A stretch of 64,000 nt of DNA from Candidatus Pantoea gossypiicola (GTDB taxonomy: Bacteria; Pseudomonadota; Gammaproteobacteria; Enterobacterales; Enterobacteriaceae), in contig NZ_VWVM01000005.1 of the NCBI RefSeq assembly GCF_008632075.1, positions 96,010 through 160,009 of the forward strand, read 5' to 3'. How positions within the stretch are numbered: the stretch's first letter is position 1; every line of letters begins with the position of its first letter. The position numbers and the translations under genes are program-made. Below, piece by piece: positions 25,495 through 33,898 of this stretch. The notes below the pieces were generated by a model, which saw nothing but the letters and a program-made list of their open reading frames with translations, had not been told where the DNA came from and did no database searches.

Positions 25495-27276
25495 ATGAGC
25501 ATGAAAACCAGTGATTTTTTTGTCCAGCGCCTGAAAGAGTGGGGCGTCACACGCATTTACGGCTATCCGGGAGACGGGATTAACGGCGTGCTGGGGGCGA
25601 TTCAGCGTGCGAACGCCAAAGGCGACGGCATCGAATTTATTCAGGTGCGTCATGAAGAGATGGCGGCCTTTATGGCGGCCGGACACGCAAAATTTACCGG
25701 TGAGCTGGGCGTCTGCCTGTCGACTGGCGGGCCGGGTGCCACCCACCTGCTGACCGGACTCTATGATGCCAAAATGGACCATGCCCCGGTGCTGGCCATT
25801 GCCGGACAGGCAGAGGCGACCGCGCGCGGTGCCAGTTACCAGCAGGAGATGAACCTGGATCGCATCTTCTCGGACGTCGCCAACTTCGTTCAGGAAGCCT
25901 CGACCACGACGCAGGTGCGCCATCTGCTGGACCGTGGCGTGCGCATCGCCAAAGCGCAAAACGGCGTGGCGGTGATTATCATCCCTAAAGATATTCAGGA
26001 TGAAGAGTGGCAGCCGCCGCAACATCTGCACGGCTTTACCCATTCCGGCAGCGGCTATCAGCGTCCTAAAGTCATTCCTTACGAAGCGGACCTGCAACGT
26101 GCGGCCGAGGTGCTTAATGCCGGTAAAAAAGTGGCGATTCTGATTGGCGCAGGCGCACGCGACGCCGCCGTTGAGGTGGTTCAGGTCGCCAATGTGCTGG
26201 GTGCAGGCGTGGCAAAAGCGCTGCTTGGCAAAGATGTATTGCCGGACGACGCACCTTTTGTCACCGGCTCGATTGGCCTGCTAGGCACCAAACCTTCATC
26301 TGATTTAATGCAGAACTGCGACACCCTGCTGATGATCGGCAGTGGCTTTCCGTGGACGGAGTTCCTGCCGGAAGAAGGCAAGGCGCGTGCCGTGCAGATT
26401 GACATCGACCCGGCCATGCTTGGCCTGCGCTATCCCAGCGAAGTCAATCTGCATGGCGATGCGGCTGAAACCCTGCGTGCGCTGCTGCCGCTGCTGACCC
26501 ACAAAGAGGACCGCAGCTGGCAGGAGGATATTGCGCTTCAGGTGCGTGACTGGTGGACGCTGATGGAAGAGCGCGCCATGGCACCCGCTAATCCGGTCAA
26601 TCCGCAGCGGGTAGTGTGGGAGATGTCACCGCAACTGCCGGACAACGCTATTGTCACATCGGATTCCGGCTCCTGCGCTAACTGGTTCGCCCGCGACTAT
26701 CGCGTGAAGCAGGGGCAGCGCGCCTCGCTCTCCGGCGGCCTGGCCTGTATGGGCGCGGCGGTGCCTTACGCGATTGCGGCGAAATTTGCTCACCCGGAGA
26801 AACCGGTGGTGGCGCTGGTGGGTGACGGCGCGATGCAGATGAACAACATGGCCGAGCTGATCACCATCCAGAAATACTGGCAGCAGTGGGCCGATCCGCG
26901 CCTGATCGTCTGCGTGTTCAACAACCAGGATCTTAATCAGGTTACCTGGGAGCAGCGCGTGATGGAGGGTAATCCGCGCTTTGATGCCTCGCAGCAGCTG
27001 CCGGACGTGAAGTATGCCGAGTTTGCGCAGTCGCTGGGGATGGTCGGAATTTATGTCGATAATCCTGACGATCTGGCCGGTGCCTGGCAGCGTGCGCTCC
27101 GCGCCGATCGTCCGGTCTTGCTGGAGGTGAAAACCGATCCGGAGGTCGCGCCGTTACCGCCGCACATCACCTTTAAGCAGGCAAAAGCCTTTATGGCGTC
27201 GATGGTGAAGGGCGATCGCGGGGCGGCGCAGATCATCAGCGACACCGCCAGTCAGCTGTTTCATAAAAAGCATTAA
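25495..27276 (+). CDS. ThDP-dependent enzyme, pyruvate-oxidase-like
   Basis: This 593-residue protein has the three-domain acetolactate synthase/pyruvate oxidase layout. The N-terminal PYR domain contains the catalytic Glu in VRHEEMAAFMAAGHAKFTG. A middle domain lies at about residues 190-340. The PP domain has the ThDP/Mg motif GDGAMQMNNMAELITIQKYW ending in NN. The start is ATG 25495 behind GAGGGG. It resembles a group of PoxB-like proteins often found beside stress and oxidoreductase genes. The residues needed to distinguish pyruvate oxidase from other decarboxylases cannot be judged here. It lies 62 bp after hyuB and may be a separate transcription unit. Confidence 0.8.
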   Translation: MSMKTSDFFVQRLKEWGVTRIYGYPGDGINGVLGAIQRANAKGDGIEFIQVRHEEMAAFMAAGHAKFTGELGVCLSTGGPGATHLLTGLYDAKMDHAPVLAIAGQAEATARGASYQQEMNLDRIFSDVANFVQEASTTTQVRHLLDRGVRIAKAQNGVAVIIIPKDIQDEEWQPPQHLHGFTHSGSGYQRPKVIPYEADLQRAAEVLNAGKKVAILIGAGARDAAVEVVQVANVLGAGVAKALLGKDVLPDDAPFVTGSIGLLGTKPSSDLMQNCDTLLMIGSGFPWTEFLPEEGKARAVQIDIDPAMLGLRYPSEVNLHGDAAETLRALLPLLTHKEDRSWQEDIALQVRDWWTLMEERAMAPANPVNPQRVVWEMSPQLPDNAIVTSDSGSCANWFARDYRVKQGQRASLSGGLACMGAAVPYAIAAKFAHPEKPVVALVGDGAMQMNNMAELITIQKYWQQWADPRLIVCVFNNQDLNQVTWEQRVMEGNPRFDASQQLPDVKYAEFAQSLGMVGIYVDNPDDLAGAWQRALRADRPVLLEVKTDPEVAPLPPHITFKQAKAFMASMVKGDRGAAQIISDTASQLFHKKH

Positions 27277-27374
27277 GGGCTAAGTGAGGCGGTCGCGCCT
27301 CACTAATCTTGATCCCCGGATGCAGTCGCGTCCGGGTCTTAAACCACATCATCAAACTTATCGGGAGTCTTAAC

Positions 27375-28217
27375 ATGACTGCTCATTCCAGCCCTGTCTG
27401 GTTAATCTCGGGATGTTCGACCGGTTTTGGTCGTGAACTGGCGCAGCAGACCATCGCACGTGGTTTTAACGTGGTGGTGACGGCGCGTGATACGTCGTCG
27501 ATTGCCGATCTGGTTGAAGGACACGATAACGCACTGGCGGTGGCGCTGGATGTGACCCGTCAGGCGAGCATCGACCAGGCCGTCAGCGCAGCACTGGACG
27601 CCTTTGGCACCATTGATGTGCTGGTAAACAACGCCGGTTACGGCTATCAGAGTTCGGTGGAAGAGGGTGTGGAAAGTGAAATCCGCGCCCAGTTTGATGC
27701 CAACGTTTTTGGCCTGTTCGCCCTGACGCGCGCCGTGCTGCCTGCGATGCGCAAGGCGCGCAGCGGTCATGTCATCAACATTACCTCCGTGGCAGGCCTG
27801 ATTGGCTTTGCCAGCTCAGGCTACTACTCTGCCAGCAAGCATGCGGTGGAAGGCTGGTCCGATTCACTGGCGCTGGAAGCGGGGCCGCTGGGTATTCACG
27901 TCACCTGCGTCGAGCCTGGTCCGTTCCGCACCGACTGGGCCGGACGCTCACTGCATCAGACGCCGAGTCACTTGCCGGAATATGCAGAGACCGCGGCTGC
28001 GCGGATGAAAGCCACCGCCGAATACAGCGGTACTCAGAAAGGCGATCCGGCGCGGGCTGCCACGGCAATGATCGCCATCACCGAACATGACAACCCGCCA
28101 CGCCATCTGGTAATGGGGGCCTGGGGCCATGACGCCGTTACCAGCAAGCTCAAAGAGCGTCTGGCTGAGATCGAAGCGTGGAAAAAGACGTCGGTGGAGA
28201 CGGATTTTCCGGAGTAG
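27375..28217 (+). CDS. Short-chain dehydrogenase/reductase
   Basis: A classical SDR of 280 residues: cofactor motif SGCSTGFGRELA (residues 12-23), NNAGYGYQSS, the catalytic Ser in NITSVAGLIG, and YYSASKHAVEGW with the catalytic Tyr and Lys. The Arg-containing loop TARDTSS suggests NADP(H) preference. The start is ATG 27375 behind CGGGAG. It follows the ThDP enzyme after 98 bp and is closed by a strong terminator. The substrate is unknown. Confidence 0.88.
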   Translation: MTAHSSPVWLISGCSTGFGRELAQQTIARGFNVVVTARDTSSIADLVEGHDNALAVALDVTRQASIDQAVSAALDAFGTIDVLVNNAGYGYQSSVEEGVESEIRAQFDANVFGLFALTRAVLPAMRKARSGHVINITSVAGLIGFASSGYYSASKHAVEGWSDSLALEAGPLGIHVTCVEPGPFRTDWAGRSLHQTPSHLPEYAETAAARMKATAEYSGTQKGDPARAATAMIAITEHDNPPRHLVMGAWGHDAVTSKLKERLAEIEAWKKTSVETDFPE

Positions 28218-28258
28218 AGGTGAGTGCTCTGTGGGTGGCGGGAAGCCGTTAAAATACG

Positions 28259-28281
28259 AAAGGCCCGTTTATCGGGCCTTT
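28259..28281. terminator. Bidirectional terminator
   Basis: AAAGGCCCG (28259-28267), loop TTTAT and CGGGCCTTT (28273-28281) form a perfect 9-bp stem flanked by A and T runs on either strand. It sits between the SDR gene (plus) and the small gene at 28287-28514 (minus) and can serve both. Confidence 0.9.
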
Positions 28282-28286
28282 AAGCG

Positions 28287-28514
28287 CTAATCGAGTACCT
28301 TAGCTTCCTGCGTTTCACGCGCATTCAGCTCTTTCAGCTTACGCCGCAACAGGGCAGATGAGGAACGTTTTCTCGCCTGAGCTAACTGGGCTTTAATGGC
28401 GGGCAGATCGGGCCGGGCCAGCCACTGAGCAATCAAAAGTGCCCTTAACTCCTGATATCGGGTTTCAACCGGAGCCAAAGGGGTTGTTTCATCGTGTGTA
28501 TCATAAAACGACAT
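28287..28514 (-). CDS. Small hypothetical protein (75 aa)
   Basis: The gene is supported by a good ribosome site (GGGAGAG) before its ATG and by the terminator directly behind its stop. The product is charged and predicted to be mostly helical, with ALRAL-type heptads and the C-terminal SSSALLRRKLKELNARETQEAKVLD, which could form a short coiled coil. I recognise no family. It is transcribed in the same direction as the RES toxin-antitoxin pair 190 bp upstream but is probably independent. Confidence 0.6.
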   Translation of the reverse strand: MSFYDTHDETTPLAPVETRYQELRALLIAQWLARPDLPAIKAQLAQARKRSSSALLRRKLKELNARETQEAKVLD

Positions 28515-28705
28515 AGCAAGCTCTCCCTGTAGTCACGACTTTATAAGCCTGGAAACAGTCCGGGATTAAAGGTTGCGGCGCTTTCTTTGGCAACCCTGTT
28601 CGGTGATTGTAGCGTAGTTCATTTTTTAACCCAGGCATGGCGTCGTGGAACGTCAAAACAGACTTCAGCCAGGCCATTAACCAAAAAGCATCCTATGACA
28701 TCACG

Positions 28706-29353
28706 CTAAAACCCGGAAAGCAGAATCAGTGCCATCTCATTCGCCAGAGCGCTGAGTTCACGTTCCACATCTGCTGACTCTGAAGCGGACTGAGCATCAA
28801 GTGTAATGTCCAGATCTTCAGTACAGATACGATCGCCAAAAAGCATTAATGCCTTATCGCCATGCTGCTTCGAAGACCACTGAATTCCCTGTGCCTCTGG
28901 GTTAGAGTGATGTATCTGCTCAGCCCATTGTCGGGTTTCCGGGTAGTGATCGGCAGTTGACCCCAGCAGGTCGCCTTGCGTAATGCCATGTTTTTTCATA
29001 AAGCGTGGATTGAGATCCACCAGCTTTATCTCTTCTTTAGGGGTGAGCTGACTGTGTGCCAGCTTATTCAGCACTGTCAGGTCTACGGGCGCATTCTCAC
29101 AGGGCACAGGAAGATCGTGTAATACCGTCTCCATCAGGGCAACAGCCAGCGTTTTACCGCCATAAAGCGTCGGTATGATGTGACCCGCACGATCAGCAAT
29201 TGGGCTGAAGCGTCCAACGCCTTTTCCTGGATTAAACTCCGCAGCGCCATACTGCGACCAGTGAATGCGGTCAATCGTTTTACCTTTCGGCCAGGTGACC
29301 AGAGAGACCGATAAATCATCATCTTTGCCGGGCGTTTTGATCTTTTTAGCCAT
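28706..29353 (-). CDS. RES-domain toxin (NAD-degrading family)
   Basis: The 215-residue protein contains a RES domain: Arg in GVGRFSP near residue 48, the Glu in ALMETVLHDLP near residue 75, and Ser in GIQWSSKQHGDKALMLFGDR near residue 160 match the residues that give the family its name. RES toxins (MbcT, ParT-like, Res) split or phosphorolyse NAD+ and arrest growth until neutralised by a cognate antitoxin. Its first eight bases overlap the end of the upstream gene, the usual order antitoxin then toxin. Local GC is lower than in the flanking catabolic genes. Confidence 0.8.
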   Translation of the reverse strand: MAKKIKTPGKDDDLSVSLVTWPKGKTIDRIHWSQYGAAEFNPGKGVGRFSPIADRAGHIIPTLYGGKTLAVALMETVLHDLPVPCENAPVDLTVLNKLAHSQLTPKEEIKLVDLNPRFMKKHGITQGDLLGSTADHYPETRQWAEQIHHSNPEAQGIQWSSKQHGDKALMLFGDRICTEDLDITLDAQSASESADVERELSALANEMALILLSGF

Positions 29354-30056
29354 GAACCGGACCGTCCTTTGCCCGCTGTGCCGCCTCCAGTACTTTTGCC
29401 GGTTCCGACGTCATCAGATTCTTAGGTTTTTCATTACCGAGCCAGCTATTTGGCGTGCCAAACCAGACGGCCAGAGTCCATGGTGTTTTTGATTCCCCAA
29501 ACAGCGCGATAATTTTTTTCATCAGCGGCAACGGTTGACCGCCAACGTCCAGCCCATAGGCCGGATAAAGATCCCTGCCTTCGGAGGAAAGTGCAAAAAT
29601 CTTACCGGCTCGCTTCCACCGGTTAGGTAATCCGCTAGGATTTTTCACACTGGCACTGCTGCCAGCGCGGCGTGAAACTTCCTGCGCAGGCAACCACTCG
29701 CTGTCGTCCAGAATATGCTTCCTGAGTTGTTCCAGCTTTGTGGTGTTACTCACTGTGACCGGCGGCCTGGTCTGTTCTACTGTTGCCATCTCGCCAGCGC
29801 TGAAAGGTGACTTACCTTGACTGGCGAGCTGACTGATGCCCGATACCGCCCGGAACGCGGCATCCAGCGCGATTTTAAAGGCGGCTTCATCCACAGCATC
29901 GGGACGCTTCACCACATAGTATTGCGCTGGCTCATCATGGCAGTGCGGGACTGACACTGTGATCTCTGCTTGTCCATCCTGGGAGCGGGAAGAGGAAATA
30001 CTGCCTGCCGACACGGGTATAACGTCGAAGCCAGTGGTTTTATCAGACCTGATCAT
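29346..30056 (-). CDS. Putative cognate antitoxin with Xre/MbcA/ParS-type C-terminal domain
   Basis: The protein has 236 residues from ATG 30056, which follows AGGAGC. The C-terminal part, MKKIIALFGESKTPWTLAVW-FGTPNSWLGNEKPKNLM, looks like the toxin-binding domain (DUF2384) of Xre/MbcA antitoxins. The N-terminal 150 residues are unlike the short helix-turn-helix usual for this family and resemble nothing I recognise, although LPAQEVSRRAGSSASVKNPSGLPNRWKRAGKIFAL could be a small DNA-binding segment. It overlaps the RES gene by 8 bp. Function as antitoxin is inferred from position and the C-terminal domain. Confidence 0.65.
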   Translation of the reverse strand: MIRSDKTTGFDVIPVSAGSISSSRSQDGQAEITVSVPHCHDEPAQYYVVKRPDAVDEAAFKIALDAAFRAVSGISQLASQGKSPFSAGEMATVEQTRPPVTVSNTTKLEQLRKHILDDSEWLPAQEVSRRAGSSASVKNPSGLPNRWKRAGKIFALSSEGRDLYPAYGLDVGGQPLPLMKKIIALFGESKTPWTLAVWFGTPNSWLGNEKPKNLMTSEPAKVLEAAQRAKDGPVHG

Positions 30057-30083
30057 GATTTTGCTCCTGCTGGCAAAATACAA

Positions 30084-30113
30084 ATATCGAATATCAACAA
30101 TATATCGTATATA
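30084..30113. promoter_or_regulatory. AT-rich near-palindromes before the RES toxin-antitoxin pair
   Basis: Upstream of the antitoxin ATG the sequence carries ATATCGAATATC followed by TATATCGTATATA, two copies of an ATATCG core with short dyad symmetry. Such boxes often serve as autoregulation sites of toxin-antitoxin operons and could also hold the promoter. This is a visual call only. Confidence 0.4.
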
Positions 30114-30215
30114 GCGAAAGTCCTCCACGTAAACTGATCAAAAACCACCCAGCGACAGACTGCGCTTTGGCATGACAAGCGCTGAGGAACTGCTCGCCCC
30201 CTTATCGCGCAGCCC

Positions 30216-30232
30216 TGCGCCATCATCGTGCT
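30216..30232 (+). promoter_or_regulatory. NtrC-like site upstream of the biuret operon
   Basis: TGCGCC-ATCAT-CGTGCT agrees at 9 of 12 fixed positions with TGCACC-N5-GGTGCA and lies about 125 bp upstream of a very good sigma-54 promoter. The position suits an enhancer. Match quality alone would not be convincing. Confidence 0.45.
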
Positions 30233-30340
30233 GAAAAAACAAACAGCCCCCTGCCTGCGACATCATAAGAATTCGATCTTGTATCCCAGGCCGTATTCCA
30301 TCTGGCATCCCTGTCTCAGACCGCTCGCATCACCGCTATC

Positions 30341-30356
30341 TGGCACGCTTCATGCA
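30341..30356 (+). promoter_or_regulatory. Sigma-54 promoter of the amidase/NCS1/biuret hydrolase operon
   Basis: TGGCACG-CTTC-ATGCA has the full -24 element and a -12 element with one mismatch; GG (30342-30343) and GC (30354-30355) are 12 bp apart. Transcription would start near 30367, 24 nt before the amidase ATG, which has its own GAGGTG ribosome site. Confidence 0.8.
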
Positions 30357-30390
30357 CTCGCTGACAGGTACAATTCTGGCGAGGTGACTC

Positions 30391-31827
30391 ATGTTTGACT
30401 CCTTATTAGACGAAGATGCCACCACGATGGCCGCACGGGTCCGCAGCGGGGAAGTCTCGGCCTGCGAGCTGACCGGGGCAGCGCTGGCGCGGATGGAACG
30501 GCGGGAGCCGGTGATACAGGCCTTTTGTACGCCGACACCGGAACTGGCGCTGGCACAGGCCAGAGAAGTGGATGCCCGACGAGCGCGTGGGGAAACGCTG
30601 GGCGCGCTGGCGGGCGTGCCGCTGGCGGTGAAAGATTTAATCTGCACTGCAAACGTCCGAACCACCTCCGGTTCGGCGGCGTACAAGGATTTCGTACCGG
30701 AAAATGACGACATCACAGTGGAGCGATTGCTGGCCGCCGACGCCATTCTGCTGGGTAAAACCACCGCGCCGGAGTTTGGTTACAGCGGTGTCGGACACAA
30801 TCCGCTGTTCCCGTCACCGCGCAATCCCTGGAATCTGGCGATGACGCCCGGCGGTTCCAGCGCTGGCTCTGGCGCGGCAGTGGCGGCGCGGCTCTGCCCG
30901 ATTGCACTGGGCAGCGACGGCGGGGGGTCGGTACGCATTCCGGCGGCGCACTGCGGCATTTTTGGCTTTAAAGCGTCGATGGGCCGGGTGCCGTTGTGGC
31001 CCGGCTGTCGTGATGAGCGCTATCCCGGCGTGTCGAGCTGGGAGTCGCTGGAGCATATCGGGCCGATGACGCGCAGCGTACGCGATGCCGCGCTGATGAT
31101 GTCGCTGATGGCGGGACCGGATATGCGTGACCGCCACTCGATCCCCTGTAGCGACGTTGACTGGCTGGGTGCACCAGAGCATCTGCCCGGCAAACTGCGC
31201 ATCGCCTTCAGCGCAGATTTTGGCTATGTGGCGGTTGACCCGGAGGTGCGGGCGGTGGTCAGCGCGGCGGTGCAACGCTTTGCCGCTGAAATCGGGGCTG
31301 AACTGGAACTGGCCGATCCCGGCTTCCCGGATCCGGCCGCTGCTTTTGGCGCGCTGGTGGCGATGGAGAGCGATCTTACCGGCATGCGCCAGATGATGAT
31401 GGAGCAGGGCAGCGCGATGTCGCCGCATCTGGTTGCCATGCTGCAGCGCGACTGGCGGGCGGAAAACTTCACTGATGCCATCGCCACCCGCAAAGCGGTC
31501 AGCAACAGTCTGTGGCGCTTTATGCAGCGCTTTGATCTGCTGATCACCCCGACGCTGGCAGTGCCACCATTTCCGCTGGGGATGCAGGGACCAGAGATCA
31601 TCAATGGCCGTATGGTCCGCAACGATCAATGGCTCTCGTTCTGTTACCCGTTCAACTTCACCGGACAGCCCGCCGCATCCGTGCCTGCCGGTTTTACCGC
31701 CAGCGGCCTGCCCGTCGGGATGCAGATTGTCGGACGTCATCTTGATGATGCGTTAGTGCTGGCTGCCAGTGCCGCTTTCGAGCGCATACAGCCGTGGAAT
31801 CACCTTCAACCCGGAATCGCCCAATGA
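30391..31827 (+). CDS. Amidase-signature-family hydrolase
   Basis: This 478-residue amidase has the Lys-Ser-Ser triad: Lys in LAVKDLICTA near residue 80, the cis-Ser in MTPGGSSAGSGAAVAA and the nucleophile Ser in GSDGGGSVRIPA. In an operon with a biuret-hydrolase-like enzyme it may act on allophanate or a related ureide. It lacks the extra C-terminal domain of AtzF-type allophanate hydrolases and is closer in size to AtzE and general amidases. Its TGA overlaps the permease ATG (ATGA at 31824-31827). Confidence 0.85.
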   Translation: MFDSLLDEDATTMAARVRSGEVSACELTGAALARMERREPVIQAFCTPTPELALAQAREVDARRARGETLGALAGVPLAVKDLICTANVRTTSGSAAYKDFVPENDDITVERLLAADAILLGKTTAPEFGYSGVGHNPLFPSPRNPWNLAMTPGGSSAGSGAAVAARLCPIALGSDGGGSVRIPAAHCGIFGFKASMGRVPLWPGCRDERYPGVSSWESLEHIGPMTRSVRDAALMMSLMAGPDMRDRHSIPCSDVDWLGAPEHLPGKLRIAFSADFGYVAVDPEVRAVVSAAVQRFAAEIGAELELADPGFPDPAAAFGALVAMESDLTGMRQMMMEQGSAMSPHLVAMLQRDWRAENFTDAIATRKAVSNSLWRFMQRFDLLITPTLAVPPFPLGMQGPEIINGRMVRNDQWLSFCYPFNFTGQPAASVPAGFTASGLPVGMQIVGRHLDDALVLAASAAFERIQPWNHLQPGIAQ

Positions 31828-33140
31828 AAACATCTGATACACCTGCGCTGGAGCAGGAGTTTGAACATGAGCCGGTGCCGCTGTCGCATCGTCATTCCAC
31901 CCGCTCCGTCTCGGCGGTCTGGTTTGGATTCCCGATGATCCTTACCAATGCACTGTTTGGCGGCATCATCACCTGGCATCTGGGCTTCTGGCCCGCGCTG
32001 ATTGCTATTCTGCTGGGCAACCTGGTGCTGTTCGCCTATGTCGGTGCGCTGAGCTGGTTCGCCGGTAACACCGGGATGAACTTTGCTTTGCAGGCCAGAC
32101 GCACCTTTGGCAGCAAAGGCTACATCCTGGTCTCCGGTTTTCTCTCGACGGTGGTGATCGGCTGGTATGCCTTCCAGACCGGTCTTACCGGTACGGTCAT
32201 TAACCAGACCTTTGGCTGGAATGCGCTGGCGGTGACGGCTTTTGCCATGATCCTCTATACCGGTATCACGTTCCTGGGCGTGCGGGCACTGTCGGTGCTG
32301 GGGATGATTGCCGCGCCGCTCTTTGTGGTGCTGGGGATAGTGGCGCTGTGGCTGATCGGCAAACAGCACGACTTCTCCATCGTGACGCAGTGGAAGGGCA
32401 GCGCCAGCGCCGCCGGTGCGATGAGCATGGGCACCGCTGTCACTATGGTGGTGGCCGGTTTTGCCGACTCCGGCACCATGACCGCTGACTTTACCCGCTG
32501 GTCGAAGAATGGCCGCTCGGCAGTGATCGCCGCGTTCTCTGCGTTCCCGGTCGCTAATGTGATCTCCTATCTGTTCGGCGTGGTGATTGTGGCGGTGGGC
32601 GCGGCGGTTGATCCGCTGACCAACGGCGGTAACTTCCTGCCGATGCTGATGGGACACAGCGCCTTCCTGTCGGTGGTGGCCTGTCTGTTTGTTTTTATCA
32701 ACCTGGGGTCGGTCTGCACCCACTGTCTCTACAACGGCGCGGTGGGTTTCAGTCATCTGTTCAGCAGCAAAATGCGACTCTGGACGCTGATCCTCGGTGC
32801 CATTGGCGGCGTGCTGGCGCTGGCGGGAGTCTGGTCTTACTTCCTGGAGTGGCTCAGCCTGCTGGGGATTGTGGTGCCACCGTTTGGTGCCGTGATGATT
32901 GTGGATTTGATTTTCATGGCGCGCATCAGCGAGCAGCGTCCGGCGCAGCGTTTTCGTGGCACCGCGTTTGCCGCCTGGGCGATTGGCAGCCTGTGTGCGG
33001 TCATCGCCCACATCGCGTTTCCGCAGTTCGGTGAAGCGGTGATCGGTCTGGTGACCGCCGCCATCAGCTACACCCTGATCAGTAAAATGCGCATGCCGCA
33101 CCCGGTAATGGAGAACAGTAATGCCCGACTACAGCGTTAA
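31824..33140 (+). CDS. NCS1-family permease (CodB-like)
   Basis: The 438-residue inner-membrane protein has about 12 hydrophobic helices. [21 protein letters not shown] opens the transport domain and [22 protein letters not shown] is the conserved NCS1 segment near residue 215. NCS1 proteins import cytosine, allantoin, hydantoins or related nitrogen compounds with a proton or sodium ion. The true start is ATG 31824, overlapping the amidase stop; the gene also overlaps the hydrolase gene that follows by 20 bp. Biuret or another ureide is the likely cargo. Confidence 0.85.
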   Translation: MKTSDTPALEQEFEHEPVPLSHRHSTRSVSAVWFGFPMILTNALFGGIITWHLGFWPALIAILLGNLVLFAYVGALSWFAGNTGMNFALQARRTFGSKGYILVSGFLSTVVIGWYAFQTGLTGTVINQTFGWNALAVTAFAMILYTGITFLGVRALSVLGMIAAPLFVVLGIVALWLIGKQHDFSIVTQWKGSASAAGAMSMGTAVTMVVAGFADSGTMTADFTRWSKNGRSAVIAAFSAFPVANVISYLFGVVIVAVGAAVDPLTNGGNFLPMLMGHSAFLSVVACLFVFINLGSVCTHCLYNGAVGFSHLFSSKMRLWTLILGAIGGVLALAGVWSYFLEWLSLLGIVVPPFGAVMIVDLIFMARISEQRPAQRFRGTAFAAWAIGSLCAVIAHIAFPQFGEAVIGLVTAAISYTLISKMRMPHPVMENSNARLQR

Positions 33141-33807
33141 TTCGACCCCCTACGCCTGGCCGTTTGACGGCAGCTTTACCCCGGCTGACACGGCGCTGAT
33201 CGTGATTGATATGCAGACCGATTTCTGTGGCGTCGGCGGCTATGTCGACAGCATGGGTTATGACGTGAGCCTGACCCGCGCGCCCATCGCCCCGCTGCAA
33301 CAGGTGCTGGCGGCGATGCGCGCCCGGCAGTTTCCGGTTATCCATACCCGCGAAGGTCACCGTCCCGACCTCAGCGATCTGCCCGCCAACAAACGCTGGC
33401 GCTCGCGACGGATGAACGCCGGGATTGGCGATGTAGGACCCTGTGGCCGCATTCTGGTGCGCGGTGAACCGGGCTGGGAAATCATCCCGGAGCTGGCTCC
33501 GTTGCCGGGGGAAGTCGTGGTTGATAAACCGGGGAAGGGTTCGTTTTACGCCACCGATCTGGAGCTGATATTGCGCAGTCGCGGCATCCGTAACCTGATC
33601 CTGACCGGCATTACCACAGACGTCTGCGTCCATACCACGCTGCGCGAAGCCAACGATCGCGGCTTTGAGTGCCTGGTGCTCTCCGATTGCTGTGCTGCGA
33701 CCGAGCAGCGACATCATGAGGCGGCGCTGAGCATGATCCACATGCAGGGCGGTATCTTTGGTGCCGTCGCCACGTCCGCCGCGCTGCTGGATAGCCTGGG
33801 CGTGTAG
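33121..33807 (+). CDS. biuH: Biuret hydrolase-like cysteine hydrolase (isochorismatase family)
   Basis: A 228-residue isochorismatase-like hydrolase with the triad Asp in [12 protein letters not shown] (about residue 30), Lys in [15 protein letters not shown], and Cys in [12 protein letters not shown]. Long identical stretches with rhizobial biuret hydrolase are remembered, such as [19 protein letters not shown] and [14 protein letters not shown]. BiuH splits biuret to allophanate and ammonia. Alternatives in the same family are triuret hydrolase and ureidoacrylate amidohydrolase (RutB), but no other rut gene is present. The start overlaps the permease gene, so translation is coupled. Confidence 0.8.
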   Translation: MPDYSVNSTPYAWPFDGSFTPADTALIVIDMQTDFCGVGGYVDSMGYDVSLTRAPIAPLQQVLAAMRARQFPVIHTREGHRPDLSDLPANKRWRSRRMNAGIGDVGPCGRILVRGEPGWEIIPELAPLPGEVVVDKPGKGSFYATDLELILRSRGIRNLILTGITTDVCVHTTLREANDRGFECLVLSDCCAATEQRHHEAALSMIHMQGGIFGAVATSAALLDSLGV

Positions 33808-33860
33808 CGTTTTGCATCCCACAGCAAGAGGTGCTGCCCTGACTCAGGGCGATTCCGCCT

Positions 33861-33888
33861 GGCCTGAGCGCCATTATGCGCTCAGGCC
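33861..33888. terminator. Strong hairpin between convergent genes
   Basis: GGCCTGAGCGC (33861-33871) and GCGCTCAGGCC (33878-33888) make a perfect 11-bp stem around CATTAT, between the stops of the biuret hydrolase gene (33807, plus) and the GGDEF/EAL gene (33899, minus). No T run is visible, but the position suggests a two-way terminator. Confidence 0.6.
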
Positions 33889-33898
33889 ATCTGGATCC

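Noticed and set aside
31806..33101. 431-codon minus-strand frame opposite the NCS1 permease gene
   Set aside because: A mirror of codon bias in a membrane-protein gene; product is low-complexity, His/Gln/Arg-rich.
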